Below are positions 17,028-25,944 of a stretch of 64,000 bases of DNA, piece after piece. This stretch comes from Actinokineospora sp. NBRC 105648 (lineage in GTDB: Bacteria; Actinomycetota; Actinomycetes; Mycobacteriales; Pseudonocardiaceae): positions 124,001-188,000 of the forward strand of contig NZ_BSTR01000004.1 of the NCBI RefSeq assembly GCF_030269645.1, read 5' to 3'. How positions within the stretch are numbered: position 1 is the stretch's first letter; the number at the start of each line of letters is the position of its first letter. Made by a program: the position numbers and the translations under genes. The notes beneath the pieces were generated by a model. That model was not told where the DNA came from, ran no database searches, and worked only from the letters and a program-made list of their open reading frames with translations.

Positions 17028-17047
17028 CCCAAATTGTACGAATTGGG
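17028..17047 (-). promoter_or_regulatory. Promoter and palindromic operator of the toxin-antitoxin operon
   Basis: CCCAAATTGTACGAATTGGG is an imperfect palindrome (8 of 10 half-site positions match). On the minus strand it contains TACAAT, a near-consensus -10, placed just before the antitoxin ATG. It is unusually AT-rich for this window. Antitoxin binding here would block transcription, as is known for YefM/Phd systems. Confidence 0.65.
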
Positions 17048-17161
17048 AGAAGTCTGGCCGGTGGGTTGTTCTGCTTCCTGGGCCCGATGTTCTCTGGGCT
17101 TGACCTGCCCACATGGTGGGCCGCTGAACACCGCAGTTGCCCTACGCTGTTGGATCCCACC

Positions 17162-18985
17162 GTGACCTCTCAGAACAACCGCCTGTCGCGTGCCGCCGAG
17201 CTGGTCGGTCGCGGTTGGTTGAACACCGGGGGCAAGGACCTGCACCTCGGTGACTTCCGCGGCAAGGTCCTCCTCCTGGACTTCTGGACCTTCTGCTGCA
17301 TCAACTGCCTGCACATCCTCGACGAGCTGCGCCCCCTCGAGCAGGAGTACGCCGACGTCCTGGTGACCGTCGGCGTGCACTCCCCCAAGTTCGTGCACGA
17401 GGCCGATCCGGACGCGCTCGTGGCTGCCGTCGAGCGGTATGACGTGCACCACCCGGTGCTCGACGATCCGGAGTTGACCACCTGGCAGGCCTACGCCGTG
17501 AAGGCGTGGCCGACGCTCGTCGTGGTGGATCCTGAGGGGTATGTCGTGCACATCGCCGCTGGTGAGGGGCATGTGGAGGCGTTGCGGCGGGTCATCGCCG
17601 AGGTTGTTTCCGTGCACGAGGCCAAGGGCACGTTGCACCGGGGTGACGGGCCCTACGTCCCGCCCGTGCCGCCGGAGACGGAATTGAGATTTCCGGCTAA
17701 GGCGGTTGCCTACGGTGACGCCTTGCTGGTCGCGGACACGGCACATCACCGGATCGTGGAGATCCGGGACGAGGTCGTTGCCAAGAGCTACGGCACCGGG
17801 GCGCGAGGTCGGCAAGACGGCCAGGACGCCACCTTCTCCGAGCCCTCCGGTATCGCGGTCCTCCCCGACGAGGTCGCGCGCGAGGTCGGCTACCACCTCG
17901 TAGTGGCTGACACGGTCAACCACCTCCTGCGTGGCATCAACACCGACACCGGCGTCGTCACCACCGTCGCGGGTACCGGTGACCAGTGGCGTGACGGCTC
18001 CACCGACGGTCCCGCCACGGCCATCGACCTCACCAGCCCGTGGGACGTCGTCTGGTGGACCCCCGCCAACGGTGTCGTCATCGCCATGGCGGGCAACCAC
18101 ACCCTCAGCCTCTTCGACCCGCGCGCCAACACCGTCGAGCGCTTCGCGGGCACCACCGTCGAGGGGCTTGCCGACGGGCCCGCCACCGAGGCGTTCTTCG
18201 CCCAGACCTCGGGTCTCGCCGCCGCCGAGGACCGCCTCTGGCTGGCCGACTCCGAGACCTCCGCCCTGCGCTGGATCGAGCCCGACCGCTCGGTGCACAC
18301 CGCCGTCGGCAAGGGTCTGTTCGACTTCGGTCACCGCGATGGCCCCGCCGACCAGGCGTTGCTGCAGCACCCGCTCGGGGTGGCGGTGCTCGGGGACGGG
18401 AGTGTCGCGATCGCCGACACCTACAACGGCGCCGTCCGCCGCTACGACCCCGCCACCGGCGAGGTCAGCACGTTGGCGACCGGGCTGGCCGAGCCGTCCG
18501 GGATCGCCGTGCACGGGGACGACCTGGTCGTGGTCGAGTCCGCCGCGCACCGGCTCAGTCGGCCGGTGGCCGCCGCGCACCTGGTCCACGGGGAGGCCCA
18601 CCAGGTGCGCCGCCCGCCGACCGACATCGCGGCCGGGGTGCTGGAGCTGACCGTCGTGTTCACCCCGCCGCCGGGGCAGAAGCTCGACGAGCGCTGGGGT
18701 CCCTCGACCCGGTTGGAGGTCACCTCCTCGCCGCCGGAGCTGCTCGTCGAGGGGGCCGGGGTGGGCACCGACCTCACCCGCAAGCTCACCGTCGCGGCCG
18801 GTGTGACCGAGGGCGTGCTGCACGTCGTCGCCCAGGGGGCCAGCTGTGACGACGACAGCGCCGAGCACGGCGCGTGCCACCTGACCAGGCAGGACTGGGG
18901 TGTGCCGGTGCGCGTCACCGACTCGGGAGCGACCAGGCTGCCGCTGGTGATGGGCGGTCTCGACGAGCGGCCCGAGCACGGCTGA
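17162..18985 (+). CDS. Thioredoxin-like protein with NHL repeats
   Basis: The 607-residue protein has an N-terminal thioredoxin-fold domain (KVLLLDFWTFCCINCLHILDEL). The CXXC-like site is CCINC, as in NHLRC2-type proteins. Six or so NHL repeats follow (ALLVADTAHHRIVEI, GSVAIADTYNGAVRRYD and others) forming a beta-propeller. The C-terminal ~100 residues are a further beta domain. It is cytosolic by sequence and probably acts in thiol redox reactions with an unknown partner. The GTG at 17162 follows a TACGCT -10-like motif with a very short leader. Length and order match the family. Confidence 0.88.
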   Translation: MTSQNNRLSRAAELVGRGWLNTGGKDLHLGDFRGKVLLLDFWTFCCINCLHILDELRPLEQEYADVLVTVGVHSPKFVHEADPDALVAAVERYDVHHPVLDDPELTTWQAYAVKAWPTLVVVDPEGYVVHIAAGEGHVEALRRVIAEVVSVHEAKGTLHRGDGPYVPPVPPETELRFPAKAVAYGDALLVADTAHHRIVEIRDEVVAKSYGTGARGRQDGQDATFSEPSGIAVLPDEVAREVGYHLVVADTVNHLLRGINTDTGVVTTVAGTGDQWRDGSTDGPATAIDLTSPWDVVWWTPANGVVIAMAGNHTLSLFDPRANTVERFAGTTVEGLADGPATEAFFAQTSGLAAAEDRLWLADSETSALRWIEPDRSVHTAVGKGLFDFGHRDGPADQALLQHPLGVAVLGDGSVAIADTYNGAVRRYDPATGEVSTLATGLAEPSGIAVHGDDLVVVESAAHRLSRPVAAAHLVHGEAHQVRRPPTDIAAGVLELTVVFTPPPGQKLDERWGPSTRLEVTSSPPELLVEGAGVGTDLTRKLTVAAGVTEGVLHVVAQGASCDDDSAEHGACHLTRQDWGVPVRVTDSGATRLPLVMGGLDERPEHG

Positions 18986-19019
18986 ATCGACGGCACGAGC
19001 AGGCGGTTACCATTCCTCG

Positions 19020-19340
19020 GTGCCGGAACCCAAGCTTGAGATCCAGATGCTGCACGACCGGATCCTGGTGCGGCTCACGCCGGAGGAGGGGGAACGGCGC
19101 AGCTCCGGCGGCATCGTCATCCCGGCGACCGCGCAGGTCGCCAAGCGGCTGGCCTGGGCGGATGTGCTCGGGGTCGGCACCAATGTGCGCACCGTCAAGG
19201 TCGGCGACCGCGTGCTGTTCAACCCCGAGGACCAGTTCGAGGTAGAGGTCCACGGGCAGGCCTACCTGGTGATGCGCGAGCGGGACGTGCACGCCATGGC
19301 CACCGAGCGCACTGAACACGGGACCGGGTTGTACCTCTGA
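19020..19340 (+). CDS. GroES-like (Cpn10) family protein
   Basis: The 106-residue protein has the Cpn10 core: MLHDRILVRL, SSGGIVIPATA, ADVLGVGTNVRTVKVGDRVLF and YLVMRERDVHAM. No GroEL gene is adjacent, so this is probably an accessory GroES paralogue rather than the primary co-chaperonin. TACCAT ends 6 nt before the GTG, indicating a leaderless transcript. A 15-nt gap leads to the VanW gene. Confidence 0.82.
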   Translation: MPEPKLEIQMLHDRILVRLTPEEGERRSSGGIVIPATAQVAKRLAWADVLGVGTNVRTVKVGDRVLFNPEDQFEVEVHGQAYLVMRERDVHAMATERTEHGTGLYL

Positions 19341-19355
19341 GGGGAAAGGTGGGCC

Positions 19356-21224
19356 GTGCCGGACGAGGAGAACTGGCCGGGCGGGGCCAGATGGCCGGAG
19401 TCGCACGCGGAGCAGACTGATGTGCTGCCCCGGATTCCGGCCGCGGGGACGCCGTGGGAAGGCGTCACCGGGCAGATCCAGCCGGTCGGGCAAGAGCCCG
19501 AGGCGGCGAAGAAGAGCTTCAAGAAGCCCGCGATCATCGCCGGGGCGGTGCTCGGCGGGCTCGCCCTGCTCTACGGCATCGACCTGGCTGTGAGCAGCGG
19601 GAACGTGCCGCGCGGGGTCACCGTGGCGGGGGTCGAGGTCGGCGGCCTGTCGCAGGCCGAGGCCGAGCGCGCGCTGCGCGAGAAGATCGAGCCGAGGCTC
19701 ACCCAGCCGGTGGCGCTGAAGATGGGCGCGGTCGAGGACAAGCTCGACCCGACCAAGGCAGGCCTCAAGCTGGACTGGCAGGCGACCCTGGACCAGGCGG
19801 GCGACCAGCCGCTGAACCCGTTCACCCGGATCAGCTCGCTGTTCAGCAGCCGCGAGGTCGGGGTGGTCACCGGCACCGACGAGGCCGCGCTGACCGCCGA
19901 CGTCGACCGGCTCAAGGCCGCGGGGGCGCGCACGCCCGCCGAGGGCGGGATCAAGTTCGAGGGTGCCGTGCCGACCGCGGTCGAGCCGGTGCCCGGCCAG
20001 GAGCTCGACGTCGCCAAGGCCCGCCAGGTCATCCTGGACGGCTGGGTCGGCGGCAAGCCGCTGGAACTGCCGGTGACCAGCACCCCGGTCAAGACCACGT
20101 CGGACGGTGTGCGGTCGGCGCTGGGCTTCGCCAAGACCGCCACGGGCAGCCCGGTGACGGTCAAGGGCGAGGGCAAGGACGCCAAGATCGAGCCCGCCGT
20201 GATCGCCGCCGCGCTCACCTTCGAGCCCGGCGACGGCGGTGGCCTGACCCCGAAGCTCGACCTGGTCAAGGTCACCGACGCGGTGCGCCCGCAGCTGGTC
20301 TCCACCGAGAAGGAGGGCAAGGACGCGCAGGTCGTGTTCGAGGGCGGCGCGCCGTCGGTCACCCCCTCGGTGGACGGCATGGGGGTCAAGTACGACACCG
20401 CGTTCGCCCCGCTGCTCGACGTGCTGGGCAAGCCGGACGGCCGCGAGATCAAGGTCGAGTACGCCAAGACACCGGCGAAGGTGACCACCGAGCAGGCCAA
20501 CCAGCTCGGCATCAAGGAGGTCATCGGCGAGTTCAGCACCAAGGGGTTCGCGGTGGACTCCGGGGTGAACATCCGGCAGGTGGCGCAGAAGGTCAACGGC
20601 GCCATCGTCAAGCCGGGTGAGACGTTCAGCCTCAACGGCTACACCGGTCCGCGCACCTCGGCCCAGGGCTACGTCGAGGCGGGCGTGATCAAGGACGGCG
20701 CCCCCGGCCGCGAGGTCGGCGGTGGCATCTCGCAGTTCGCGACCACGCTGTACAACGCGTCGTACTTCGCCGGGCTCAAGGACGCCGGGCACAAGGAGCA
20801 CAGCTACTACATCAGCCGTTACCCGCCCGCGCGCGAGGCGACGGTGTTCCAGAACCACGACGGCAGCAGCGTCATCGACCTCAAGTTCACCAACGACGCC
20901 ACGACCGGGATCGCGATCCAGGCGATCTGGACCCCGTCGTCGATCACGGTGAAGATCTGGGGCACCAAGCGCTACACCGTCGAGTCGGTCACCGGCGGCC
21001 GCAGCGCCGAGACGCCGCCGCAGGAGAAGCCGGGCCCGACGACGGGCAAGTGCTCCCCCAGCACCGGCGCGCCGGGCTTCACCACCTCCGACACCCGCGT
21101 GCTGCGCGACGCCGCCTCCGGCCGCGAGGTCCGCCGGGACACCCGGACGGTGAAGTACAACCCCCAGCCGAAGATCATCTGCGCGCCCGCGGCCCCACCG
21201 CCGCCCCCGGCGCCCGCAGGCTGA
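19356..21224 (+). CDS. VanW family protein with peptidoglycan-binding-like domains
   Basis: The 622-residue membrane-anchored protein has a cytosolic N-terminal tail, one membrane helix at about 52-75 and then an extracytoplasmic region. Two or more YoaR-type domains occupy ~75-390 (VTVAGVEVGGLSQAEAERAL opens the first). The VanW domain covers ~390-560: EFSTKGFAVDSGVNIRQVA, PGETFSLNGYTGPRT, GREVGGGISQFATTLYNA. The tail is Pro-rich. VanW proteins are linked to cell-wall and glycopeptide contexts but lack a firm biochemical role. GAGGGGAAAGG lies upstream of the GTG. Confidence 0.88.
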   Translation: MPDEENWPGGARWPESHAEQTDVLPRIPAAGTPWEGVTGQIQPVGQEPEAAKKSFKKPAIIAGAVLGGLALLYGIDLAVSSGNVPRGVTVAGVEVGGLSQAEAERALREKIEPRLTQPVALKMGAVEDKLDPTKAGLKLDWQATLDQAGDQPLNPFTRISSLFSSREVGVVTGTDEAALTADVDRLKAAGARTPAEGGIKFEGAVPTAVEPVPGQELDVAKARQVILDGWVGGKPLELPVTSTPVKTTSDGVRSALGFAKTATGSPVTVKGEGKDAKIEPAVIAAALTFEPGDGGGLTPKLDLVKVTDAVRPQLVSTEKEGKDAQVVFEGGAPSVTPSVDGMGVKYDTAFAPLLDVLGKPDGREIKVEYAKTPAKVTTEQANQLGIKEVIGEFSTKGFAVDSGVNIRQVAQKVNGAIVKPGETFSLNGYTGPRTSAQGYVEAGVIKDGAPGREVGGGISQFATTLYNASYFAGLKDAGHKEHSYYISRYPPAREATVFQNHDGSSVIDLKFTNDATTGIAIQAIWTPSSITVKIWGTKRYTVESVTGGRSAETPPQEKPGPTTGKCSPSTGAPGFTTSDTRVLRDAASGREVRRDTRTVKYNPQPKIICAPAAPPPPPAPAG

Positions 21225-21237
21225 CCCTCGCGCGCGA

Positions 21238-21273
21238 AGAGCCCTCGCTCCCGTCAACCGGAGCGAGGGCTCT
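21238..21273. terminator. Bidirectional terminator hairpin
   Basis: A perfect 14-bp stem (21238-21251 with 21260-21273) and an 8-nt loop lie between the converging VanW gene and GlsB-like gene. Loop-distal ends are AGA/TCT, so it could serve both strands. Confidence 0.85.
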
Positions 21274-21285
21274 TGCGTTCGTCCG

Positions 21286-21573
21286 TCAGTGCCGGGCCGC
21301 GTGCCCGCGACCGCTCTTGCCGTAGATCCCCGCGACCAGCGTCACGGCGACCACGGCCACGATCACCTGCAGCACGATCTCCAGGAAGTCGATCCCCGAC
21401 GTCTTGTCCCAGCCGAACGGCTTGGCCAAGAGGGTGCCGACGAACGCGGCCACGATCCCGGTCAGGATCGTCAGCCACCACGGGATCCGCTGCTCACCGG
21501 GCGCGAGCGCCCGGCCGACCACGCCGAGGATGGCCCCGACGACGATCGCGCTGATAATTCCGCCGATTCCCAT
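21286..21573 (-). CDS. GlsB/YeaQ/YmgE family membrane protein
   Basis: The 95-residue protein has three membrane helices and the family pattern IISAIVVGAILGVVGRAL, PWWLTILTGIVAAFVGTLLA and VVAVTLVAGIYG. Family members are small stress-associated inner-membrane proteins of unknown mechanism. The ATG at 21573 has GAGGT 7 nt upstream. Confidence 0.9.
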   Translation of the reverse strand: MGIGGIISAIVVGAILGVVGRALAPGEQRIPWWLTILTGIVAAFVGTLLAKPFGWDKTSGIDFLEIVLQVIVAVVAVTLVAGIYGKSGRGHAARH

Positions 21574-21711
21574 GCGAGTACCTCGCTCTCCGGGCGGAAC
21601 CGCCCATGGGGCCCAGCGTCGCACCGCAGGTTTGACCGCGCCCCCCAGGTGACACCTCTACCTCGGCATACCCACCCGATCGGGTGACACCCAAGCCGAG
21701 GAGGACGCCCG

Positions 21712-22530
21712 ATGACCAGCGCGGCGAACACAGCCAGACAGGCGCACGACAACAGCGCCGTCAAGGTGCTGGGCAAGGCGGGCATGGCCTGCTACGGCGC
21801 TGTCTACGTGATCGTGGCGTACCTGGCGGTCCAGGTGGCGGTCGGCGGCGGCGGTCAGCAGGCGAACCAGACCGGGGCACTGCAGGAGATCGCGGGCACC
21901 CCCTTCGGCGCTGTGGTGCTGTGGGTCCTGGCCGTCGGTCTGCTGGCCTTCGGCCTGTGGCAACTGCTGATGGCCGCCTTCAGCTACCAGTGGATCGAAC
22001 AGGGCCGAAAGCGCGTCTTCAAGAAGATCGGCGCCGTCGTCCGCGGCGTCGTGGGCATTTCCCTGGGCATCTCCGCGATCCGCATCGCCTCCGGCAGCGG
22101 CGGCCAGAACGGTGACCAGAAGCAGAAGGAGTTCACCGCCCGAGTCATGGAACTGCCCGCGGGCCGGATCCTGGTCGGCATCATCGCCCTGGTCGTCATC
22201 GGCGCGGGTGTGGCGAGCATCGTCTCGGGAGTGCGCAAGTCCTTCATGAAGGACCTCGACACCAGCGAACTCCCCTCCGGCACCCAGCGCTGGGTGCGGA
22301 AACTGGGCATGATCGGCTACATCGCCAAGGGAGTCGGCATCGGCATCGTCGGCATCCTGCTCGGCATCGCCGCGATCGACGCGAAACCGGGCGAGGCAGG
22401 CGGCCTGGACTCGGCACTGCGAACACTGGCGGCACAGCCGTTCGGCACCTTCCTGCTGATCGCGGTGGCCCTGGGCTTCGCGGCCTTCGGTGCTTACTGC
22501 TTCGCGGCAGCCCGCGCACACCGCACCTGA
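21712..22530 (+). CDS. DUF1206 domain-containing membrane protein
   Basis: The 272-residue protein holds three tandem DUF1206 units, each of two membrane helices. They start at GKAGMACYGAVYVIVAYLA, KIGAVVRGVVGISLGISAI and KLGMIGYIAKGVGIGIVGI. The Gly-rich turns (QALQEIAGTPFG-like, ALRTLAAQPFG) are characteristic. The role is unknown. The ATG has an AGGAGGA site. A strong terminator follows at 22556-22597. Confidence 0.9.
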   Translation: MTSAANTARQAHDNSAVKVLGKAGMACYGAVYVIVAYLAVQVAVGGGGQQANQTGALQEIAGTPFGAVVLWVLAVGLLAFGLWQLLMAAFSYQWIEQGRKRVFKKIGAVVRGVVGISLGISAIRIASGSGGQNGDQKQKEFTARVMELPAGRILVGIIALVVIGAGVASIVSGVRKSFMKDLDTSELPSGTQRWVRKLGMIGYIAKGVGIGIVGILLGIAAIDAKPGEAGGLDSALRTLAAQPFGTFLLIAVALGFAAFGAYCFAAARAHRT

Positions 22531-22555
22531 CAGGCAAGCGCACCTGACAAGCAAG

Positions 22556-22597
22556 CGAACGGCGGCGGTCCCCGGGCAGGGTGACCGCCGCCGTTCG
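22556..22597 (+). terminator. Terminator hairpin after the DUF1206 gene
   Basis: A 15-bp perfect stem (22556-22570 with 22583-22597) and a 12-nt loop lie 26 nt after the DUF1206 stop. There is no clear T-run. Confidence 0.75.
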
Positions 22598-22600
22598 TGC

Positions 22601-22714
22601 GATCGAGGGTTGGGGATCGAGGGTTGGCGAACCAGCCACAACTTCCCCGCCCTGCCCTTTCTTTTAATCCCCAATCTCTCAATCCCTAATTCTCTAATCT
22701 CTAAATCTCTAAAT
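22601..22714. repeat. Tandem 14-mer and AT-rich low-complexity tract
   Basis: GATCGAGGGTTGG(G/C) occurs twice in tandem at 22601-22628. About 45 nt further on, 22668-22714 is built from short units related to AATCTCTA and has very low GC for this genome. It abuts the left end of the inverted-repeat element at 22720. Its function is unknown. Confidence 0.6.
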
Positions 22715-22719
22715 GCCGA

Positions 22720-23160
22720 GCCCGCTGGTACGCAACACCCGTTACGTTTGTGCTCGATTGGGTGGACTGCCTTCGTGTGGGGGGAGGCGACCGCTAAACT
22801 TGCCTCAGTGGTGGGGATGCCCTTCTCCCCACGCTTTTTCCCCACGCGGTCGCCTAGGGGCCCCGCGCGAAGGCAGTCCAGCCAATCGAGCCTCGCTCTT
22901 ACTTGGGCAGCCCACACGGTGTGCCGCACGTCGACCTACGGTCGACCGTCTTCGGCGGCTCATCGCTGGGGCTGCCCGAGGAAAAGACGGGTGCTCGATC
23001 TAGTGAACTCGCTTCGTGTGGGGCCCCTAGAGCACCGCGGTGGAGAGAAAAGGGCAGGTAAGGGCATCCCCACCCACGGCAAGTTTAGCGGCACTCTCCC
23101 CCCACACGAAGCGAGTCCACTAGATCGAGCATTCGTAACGGGTGTTGCGTACCAGCGGGC
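22720..23160. mobile_element. 441-bp non-coding element with 27-bp perfect terminal inverted repeats (MITE-like)
   Basis: The ends 22720-22746 and 23134-23160 are a perfect 27-bp inverted repeat. Inside are two related units in opposite orientation, A (22752-22891) and B (22993-23130). Each begins and ends with GCTCGAT..., so each is itself a long hairpin. Both carry the core GCTAAACTTGCC, GTGGGGATGCCCTT and CTAGGGGCCCC. The linker between them holds further inverted repeats (GGGCAGCCC/GGGCTGCCC, GTCGACC/GGTCGAC). No transposase or credible ORF is present. A shorter relative lies at 33748-34004. Whether it is a non-autonomous transposon or a structured RNA family is open. Confidence 0.7.
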
Positions 23161-23190
23161 GCCGGTTCAAGGATCTGAAAATAAGAGCAG

Positions 23191-23229
23191 GAAAAATAAG
23201 GGCGGCGCCGAACTGGTGTCCGGCGCCGC
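23191..23229 (-). terminator. Intrinsic terminator of the acyl-CoA dehydrogenase gene
   Basis: On the minus strand, GCGGCGCCG (23221-23229) pairs with 23202-23210 around a 10-nt loop. It is followed by a run of T residues (23191-23198), a canonical intrinsic terminator. It lies 33 nt after the gene's stop codon. Confidence 0.88.
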
Positions 23230-23261
23230 TTCGTTTCCTTTTTCTCGTTGTTGTCTTGCTT

Positions 23262-25094
23262 TTAGAAGGCTGCTTCGTCGATGTCCATGAGGTCGTTGTC
23301 CGCCGTCTCGACGATCTTCCGTGCGGCCGAGAGTTCCGGCAGGACGTTCTTCGCGAAGAACGATGCCACCGCGATCTTGCCCTCGTAGAAGTTCTTGTCC
23401 TTGCCGGTCACACCCGCGTCCAGCCGGGCGATCGCGATCTCCGCCTGCCGCTGCAGCAGCCAGCCGACCAGGAGGTCGCCGGTGGCCATGAGCAGGCGGA
23501 CGCTGTGCTGGCCCACCTTGTAGATGCTGCGCGGGTCCTCCTGCGAGGCGGTCAGGTACTGCACCAGCGAGCCCAAGATCCCCTGGACGTCCTCGAGTGC
23601 CTGCTTGAGCAGCGCGCGCTCCTGCTTGAGCCTGCCGTTGCCGCCCTCGGCGTCGATGAACTTGGTGATCTCGCCCGCGATGAAGGCCAGGCCCTGGCCC
23701 TTGTCGCGGACGATCTTGCGGAAGAAGAAGTCGAGGGACTGGATGGCGGTGGTGCCCTCGTAGAGCGAATCGATCTTCGCGTCCCGGAGGTACTGCTCGA
23801 TCGGGTAGTCCTGCAGGAAGCCGGAGCCGCCGAGGGTCTGCAGGGACTGGACCAGTTGTTCGGTCGCGCGCTCGGAGCCGACGCCCTTGACGATCGGGAG
23901 CAGGAGGTCGTTGACGCGTTCGGCGAGCTTGAGCGAGTCCTCGTCGCCCTCGCGGGTCCAGAGCTGGTCCTGGAAGGTGGCGTTGTACAGGTACACCGCG
24001 CGCAGGCCCTCGGCGTAGGCCTTCTGCAGCATGAGGCTGCGGCGGACGTCGGGGTGGTGGGTGATGGTGACCCGCGGTGCCGCCTTGTCGAGCATGTTCG
24101 GCAGGTCGGCGCCCTGGACGCGCTCCTTGGCGTAGCCGAGCGCGTTGAGGTAGCCGGTCGAGAGGGTGGCGATGGCCTTGGTGCCGACCATCATCCGGGC
24201 GTACTCGATGACCTGGAACATCTGCGCGATGCCGTCGTGGACCTCGCCCAGCAGCCAGCCCTTGGCCGGGGTGCCGTGCTGGCCGAAGGTGAGCTCGCAG
24301 GTCGTGGAGACCTTCAGGCCCATCTTGTGCTCGACGTTGGTGACGAAGGCGCCGTTGCGCTCGCCGAGTTCGCCGGTCTCGGTGTCGAAGTGGAACTTGG
24401 GCACCAGGAACAGGCTCAGGCCCTTGGTGCCGGGGCCGTGGCCCTCGGGGCGGGCGAGCACCATGTGCATGATGTTCTCGGTGAGGTCCTGGTCGGCGGA
24501 GGTGATGAACCGCTTCACGCCCTCGATGTGCCAGCTGCCGTCGTCCTGCTTGATCGCCTTGGTCCGGCCCGCGCCGACGTCGGAGCCCGCGTCCGGTTCG
24601 GTGAGGACCATGGTCGCGCCCCAGGCGCGGTCGATCATCAGCTGGGCCCAGCGCTGCTGCTCCTCGGTGCCGTTCTTCTTCGTGATCATGGCGAAGTTCG
24701 GGCCCGCCATGTACATGAACAGCGCCGGGTTCGCGCCCAGGATCAGCTCGGCGGCCGCCCACTGCACGGTCGGCGGCAGGCCGAAGCCGCCCAGGTCGTC
24801 GGTCAGGCCCAGGCGCCACCACTCGCCGTCCCAGAGGGCCTGGTAGGACTTCTTGAACGACTCGGGCAGGGTCGCGCTGAACGTCTTCGGGTCGTACACC
24901 GGCGGGTTGCGGTCGGCGTCGACGAACGACTCGGCCAGCGGGCCCACCGCCAGCTTGTTCAGCTCGACGAGCACCCCGCGCGCGGTGTCCTCGTCCGACT
25001 CGGCCAGGACGCCCTTGCCGAGGCGTTCCTGCACCTTGAACACCTCGAACAGGTTGAACTCGAGGTCGCGGACGTTGCTCTTGTAGTGGCCCAT
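23262..25094 (-). CDS. Acyl-CoA dehydrogenase (FadE type, long form)
   Basis: The 610-residue flavoprotein oxidises acyl-CoA to trans-2-enoyl-CoA and passes electrons to ETF. Motifs: [20 protein letters not shown] (FAD contact), [37 protein letters not shown] and [15 protein letters not shown], where Glu of YEGT is the usual catalytic base. The extra ~200 residues relative to short-chain enzymes match the long FadE5-like class. The ATG at 25094 has GGAG 7 nt upstream. A palindrome shared with the etfD-like promoter lies 84 bp upstream, suggesting common control. Confidence 0.93.
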   Translation of the reverse strand: MGHYKSNVRDLEFNLFEVFKVQERLGKGVLAESDEDTARGVLVELNKLAVGPLAESFVDADRNPPVYDPKTFSATLPESFKKSYQALWDGEWWRLGLTDDLGGFGLPPTVQWAAAELILGANPALFMYMAGPNFAMITKKNGTEEQQRWAQLMIDRAWGATMVLTEPDAGSDVGAGRTKAIKQDDGSWHIEGVKRFITSADQDLTENIMHMVLARPEGHGPGTKGLSLFLVPKFHFDTETGELGERNGAFVTNVEHKMGLKVSTTCELTFGQHGTPAKGWLLGEVHDGIAQMFQVIEYARMMVGTKAIATLSTGYLNALGYAKERVQGADLPNMLDKAAPRVTITHHPDVRRSLMLQKAYAEGLRAVYLYNATFQDQLWTREGDEDSLKLAERVNDLLLPIVKGVGSERATEQLVQSLQTLGGSGFLQDYPIEQYLRDAKIDSLYEGTTAIQSLDFFFRKIVRDKGQGLAFIAGEITKFIDAEGGNGRLKQERALLKQALEDVQGILGSLVQYLTASQEDPRSIYKVGQHSVRLLMATGDLLVGWLLQRQAEIAIARLDAGVTGKDKNFYEGKIAVASFFAKNVLPELSAARKIVETADNDLMDIDEAAF

Positions 25095-25160
25095 CTCGTT
25101 GCTCCGTGTCCTCACGCTGGTGCGGGTAAGTCCCCCCGCGAGCAGAGCTGACGCTACTCA

Positions 25161-25191
25161 CCGGTAACAAAAGTGTATTACCGACCGGTAG
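25161..25191 (-). promoter_or_regulatory. Probable TetR-type operator upstream of the acyl-CoA dehydrogenase gene
   Basis: TTACCGACCGGTAG (25178-25191) is a near-palindrome that matches the site at 36381-36394 at 11 of 14 positions. An additional half-site CCGGTAA lies at 25161-25167, inverted relative to TTACCG with a 10-nt spacing. The location fits promoter control. Confidence 0.6.
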
Positions 25192-25215
25192 CCCCGGCAA
25201 GGAGATTGCACCGGA

Positions 25216-25944
25216 TCACCCCGCCGAACCTGTGCTCCGGCTCACCTGCTGGGCGACCAGCACGCCGGTCTTGAAGGCCACCGCGACGGCGTGCGTGCGG
25301 TCCCGTGCGCCCAGCTTGCGCAGGATGCTCTTGACGTGGGTGCGGACGGTCTCCACCGAAACGTAGAGGATCTTGGCGATGGCCTGGTTCTCCAGCCCGT
25401 CGGCGATCAGCGCCAGCACCTGGAACTCGCGCCGGGACAGCGGCTGCCGGTCGCCGTCGCGCACCACCGCCAGCCTGCCGCGCGGCGGGGCGACCGTCTT
25501 GGCCAGCGCCGGGTCGACGTAGCGCCGGGTCTCCAGCGCGGCCCGGATCGCCTCGACCAGCTGCGGCGGTTCGACCGTGCGCGGGATCACCCCGTGCACC
25601 CCGGCGGCGATGGCGGTGGCCACGTACTGCGTGGTCCGGTGCGCGTCGCGGACGAGGACCACCACGACGAGCTCCGGGTGGGCCGCGGCCAGCGTGGCGC
25701 TCAGGTGGCTGCGCGGGTCGAGCCCGGAGTCGATGAGGGCCAGGTCGGGCCGGTAACGCTCGGTGAACTGGACCGCCCCCTGCGGGGTGTCCGTCGCGCC
25801 GAGCCACCGCAGTCCCGGCGTGCGCAGTATCAACGCCGACAGGCCCTCGCGGAACAGGGGGACACCGTCGACGAGCGCGACCGTCGGGCCGCCGCCCCTT
25901 GGCCCGCCGGGGACGGCGGCGCGGTTGGCGGTACTGCGTGGCAT
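25216..25944 (-). CDS. LuxR/NarL-type response regulator with degenerate receiver
   Basis: The 242-residue protein has a receiver domain at ~20-140 and a LuxR helix-turn-helix at ~170-235 (LSRREFQVLALIADGLENQA, then VETVRTHVKSILRKLGA). In the receiver the phosphoacceptor Asp is present (LALIDSGLD). The usual acidic pair is reduced to VDGVP, and the conserved Lys is replaced near HGVIPRT, so phosphorylation may not be the input. No histidine kinase is adjacent. The ATG at 25944 has GGAGGA 7 nt upstream. Confidence 0.87.
   Translation of the reverse strand: MPRSTANRAAVPGGPRGGGPTVALVDGVPLFREGLSALILRTPGLRWLGATDTPQGAVQFTERYRPDLALIDSGLDPRSHLSATLAAAHPELVVVVLVRDAHRTTQYVATAIAAGVHGVIPRTVEPPQLVEAIRAALETRRYVDPALAKTVAPPRGRLAVVRDGDRQPLSRREFQVLALIADGLENQAIAKILYVSVETVRTHVKSILRKLGARDRTHAVAVAFKTGVLVAQQVSRSTGSAG

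Noticed and set aside
17018-18979. A 653-codon open frame on the minus strand opposite the thioredoxin-NHL gene
   Set aside because: It has no family-like motifs and is rich in Arg, Gly and His, as expected from an antisense frame in very high-GC DNA; the plus-strand protein is clearly real.
21658-22929. A 423-codon minus-strand frame running through the terminator and repeat element
   Set aside because: It crosses a terminator and the inverted-repeat element and mirrors the DUF1206 gene; no coding signature.
22720-23160. Possible insertion sequence or CRISPR array
   Set aside because: There is no transposase frame, no regular direct repeat with unique spacers, and the structure is inverted rather than tandem.
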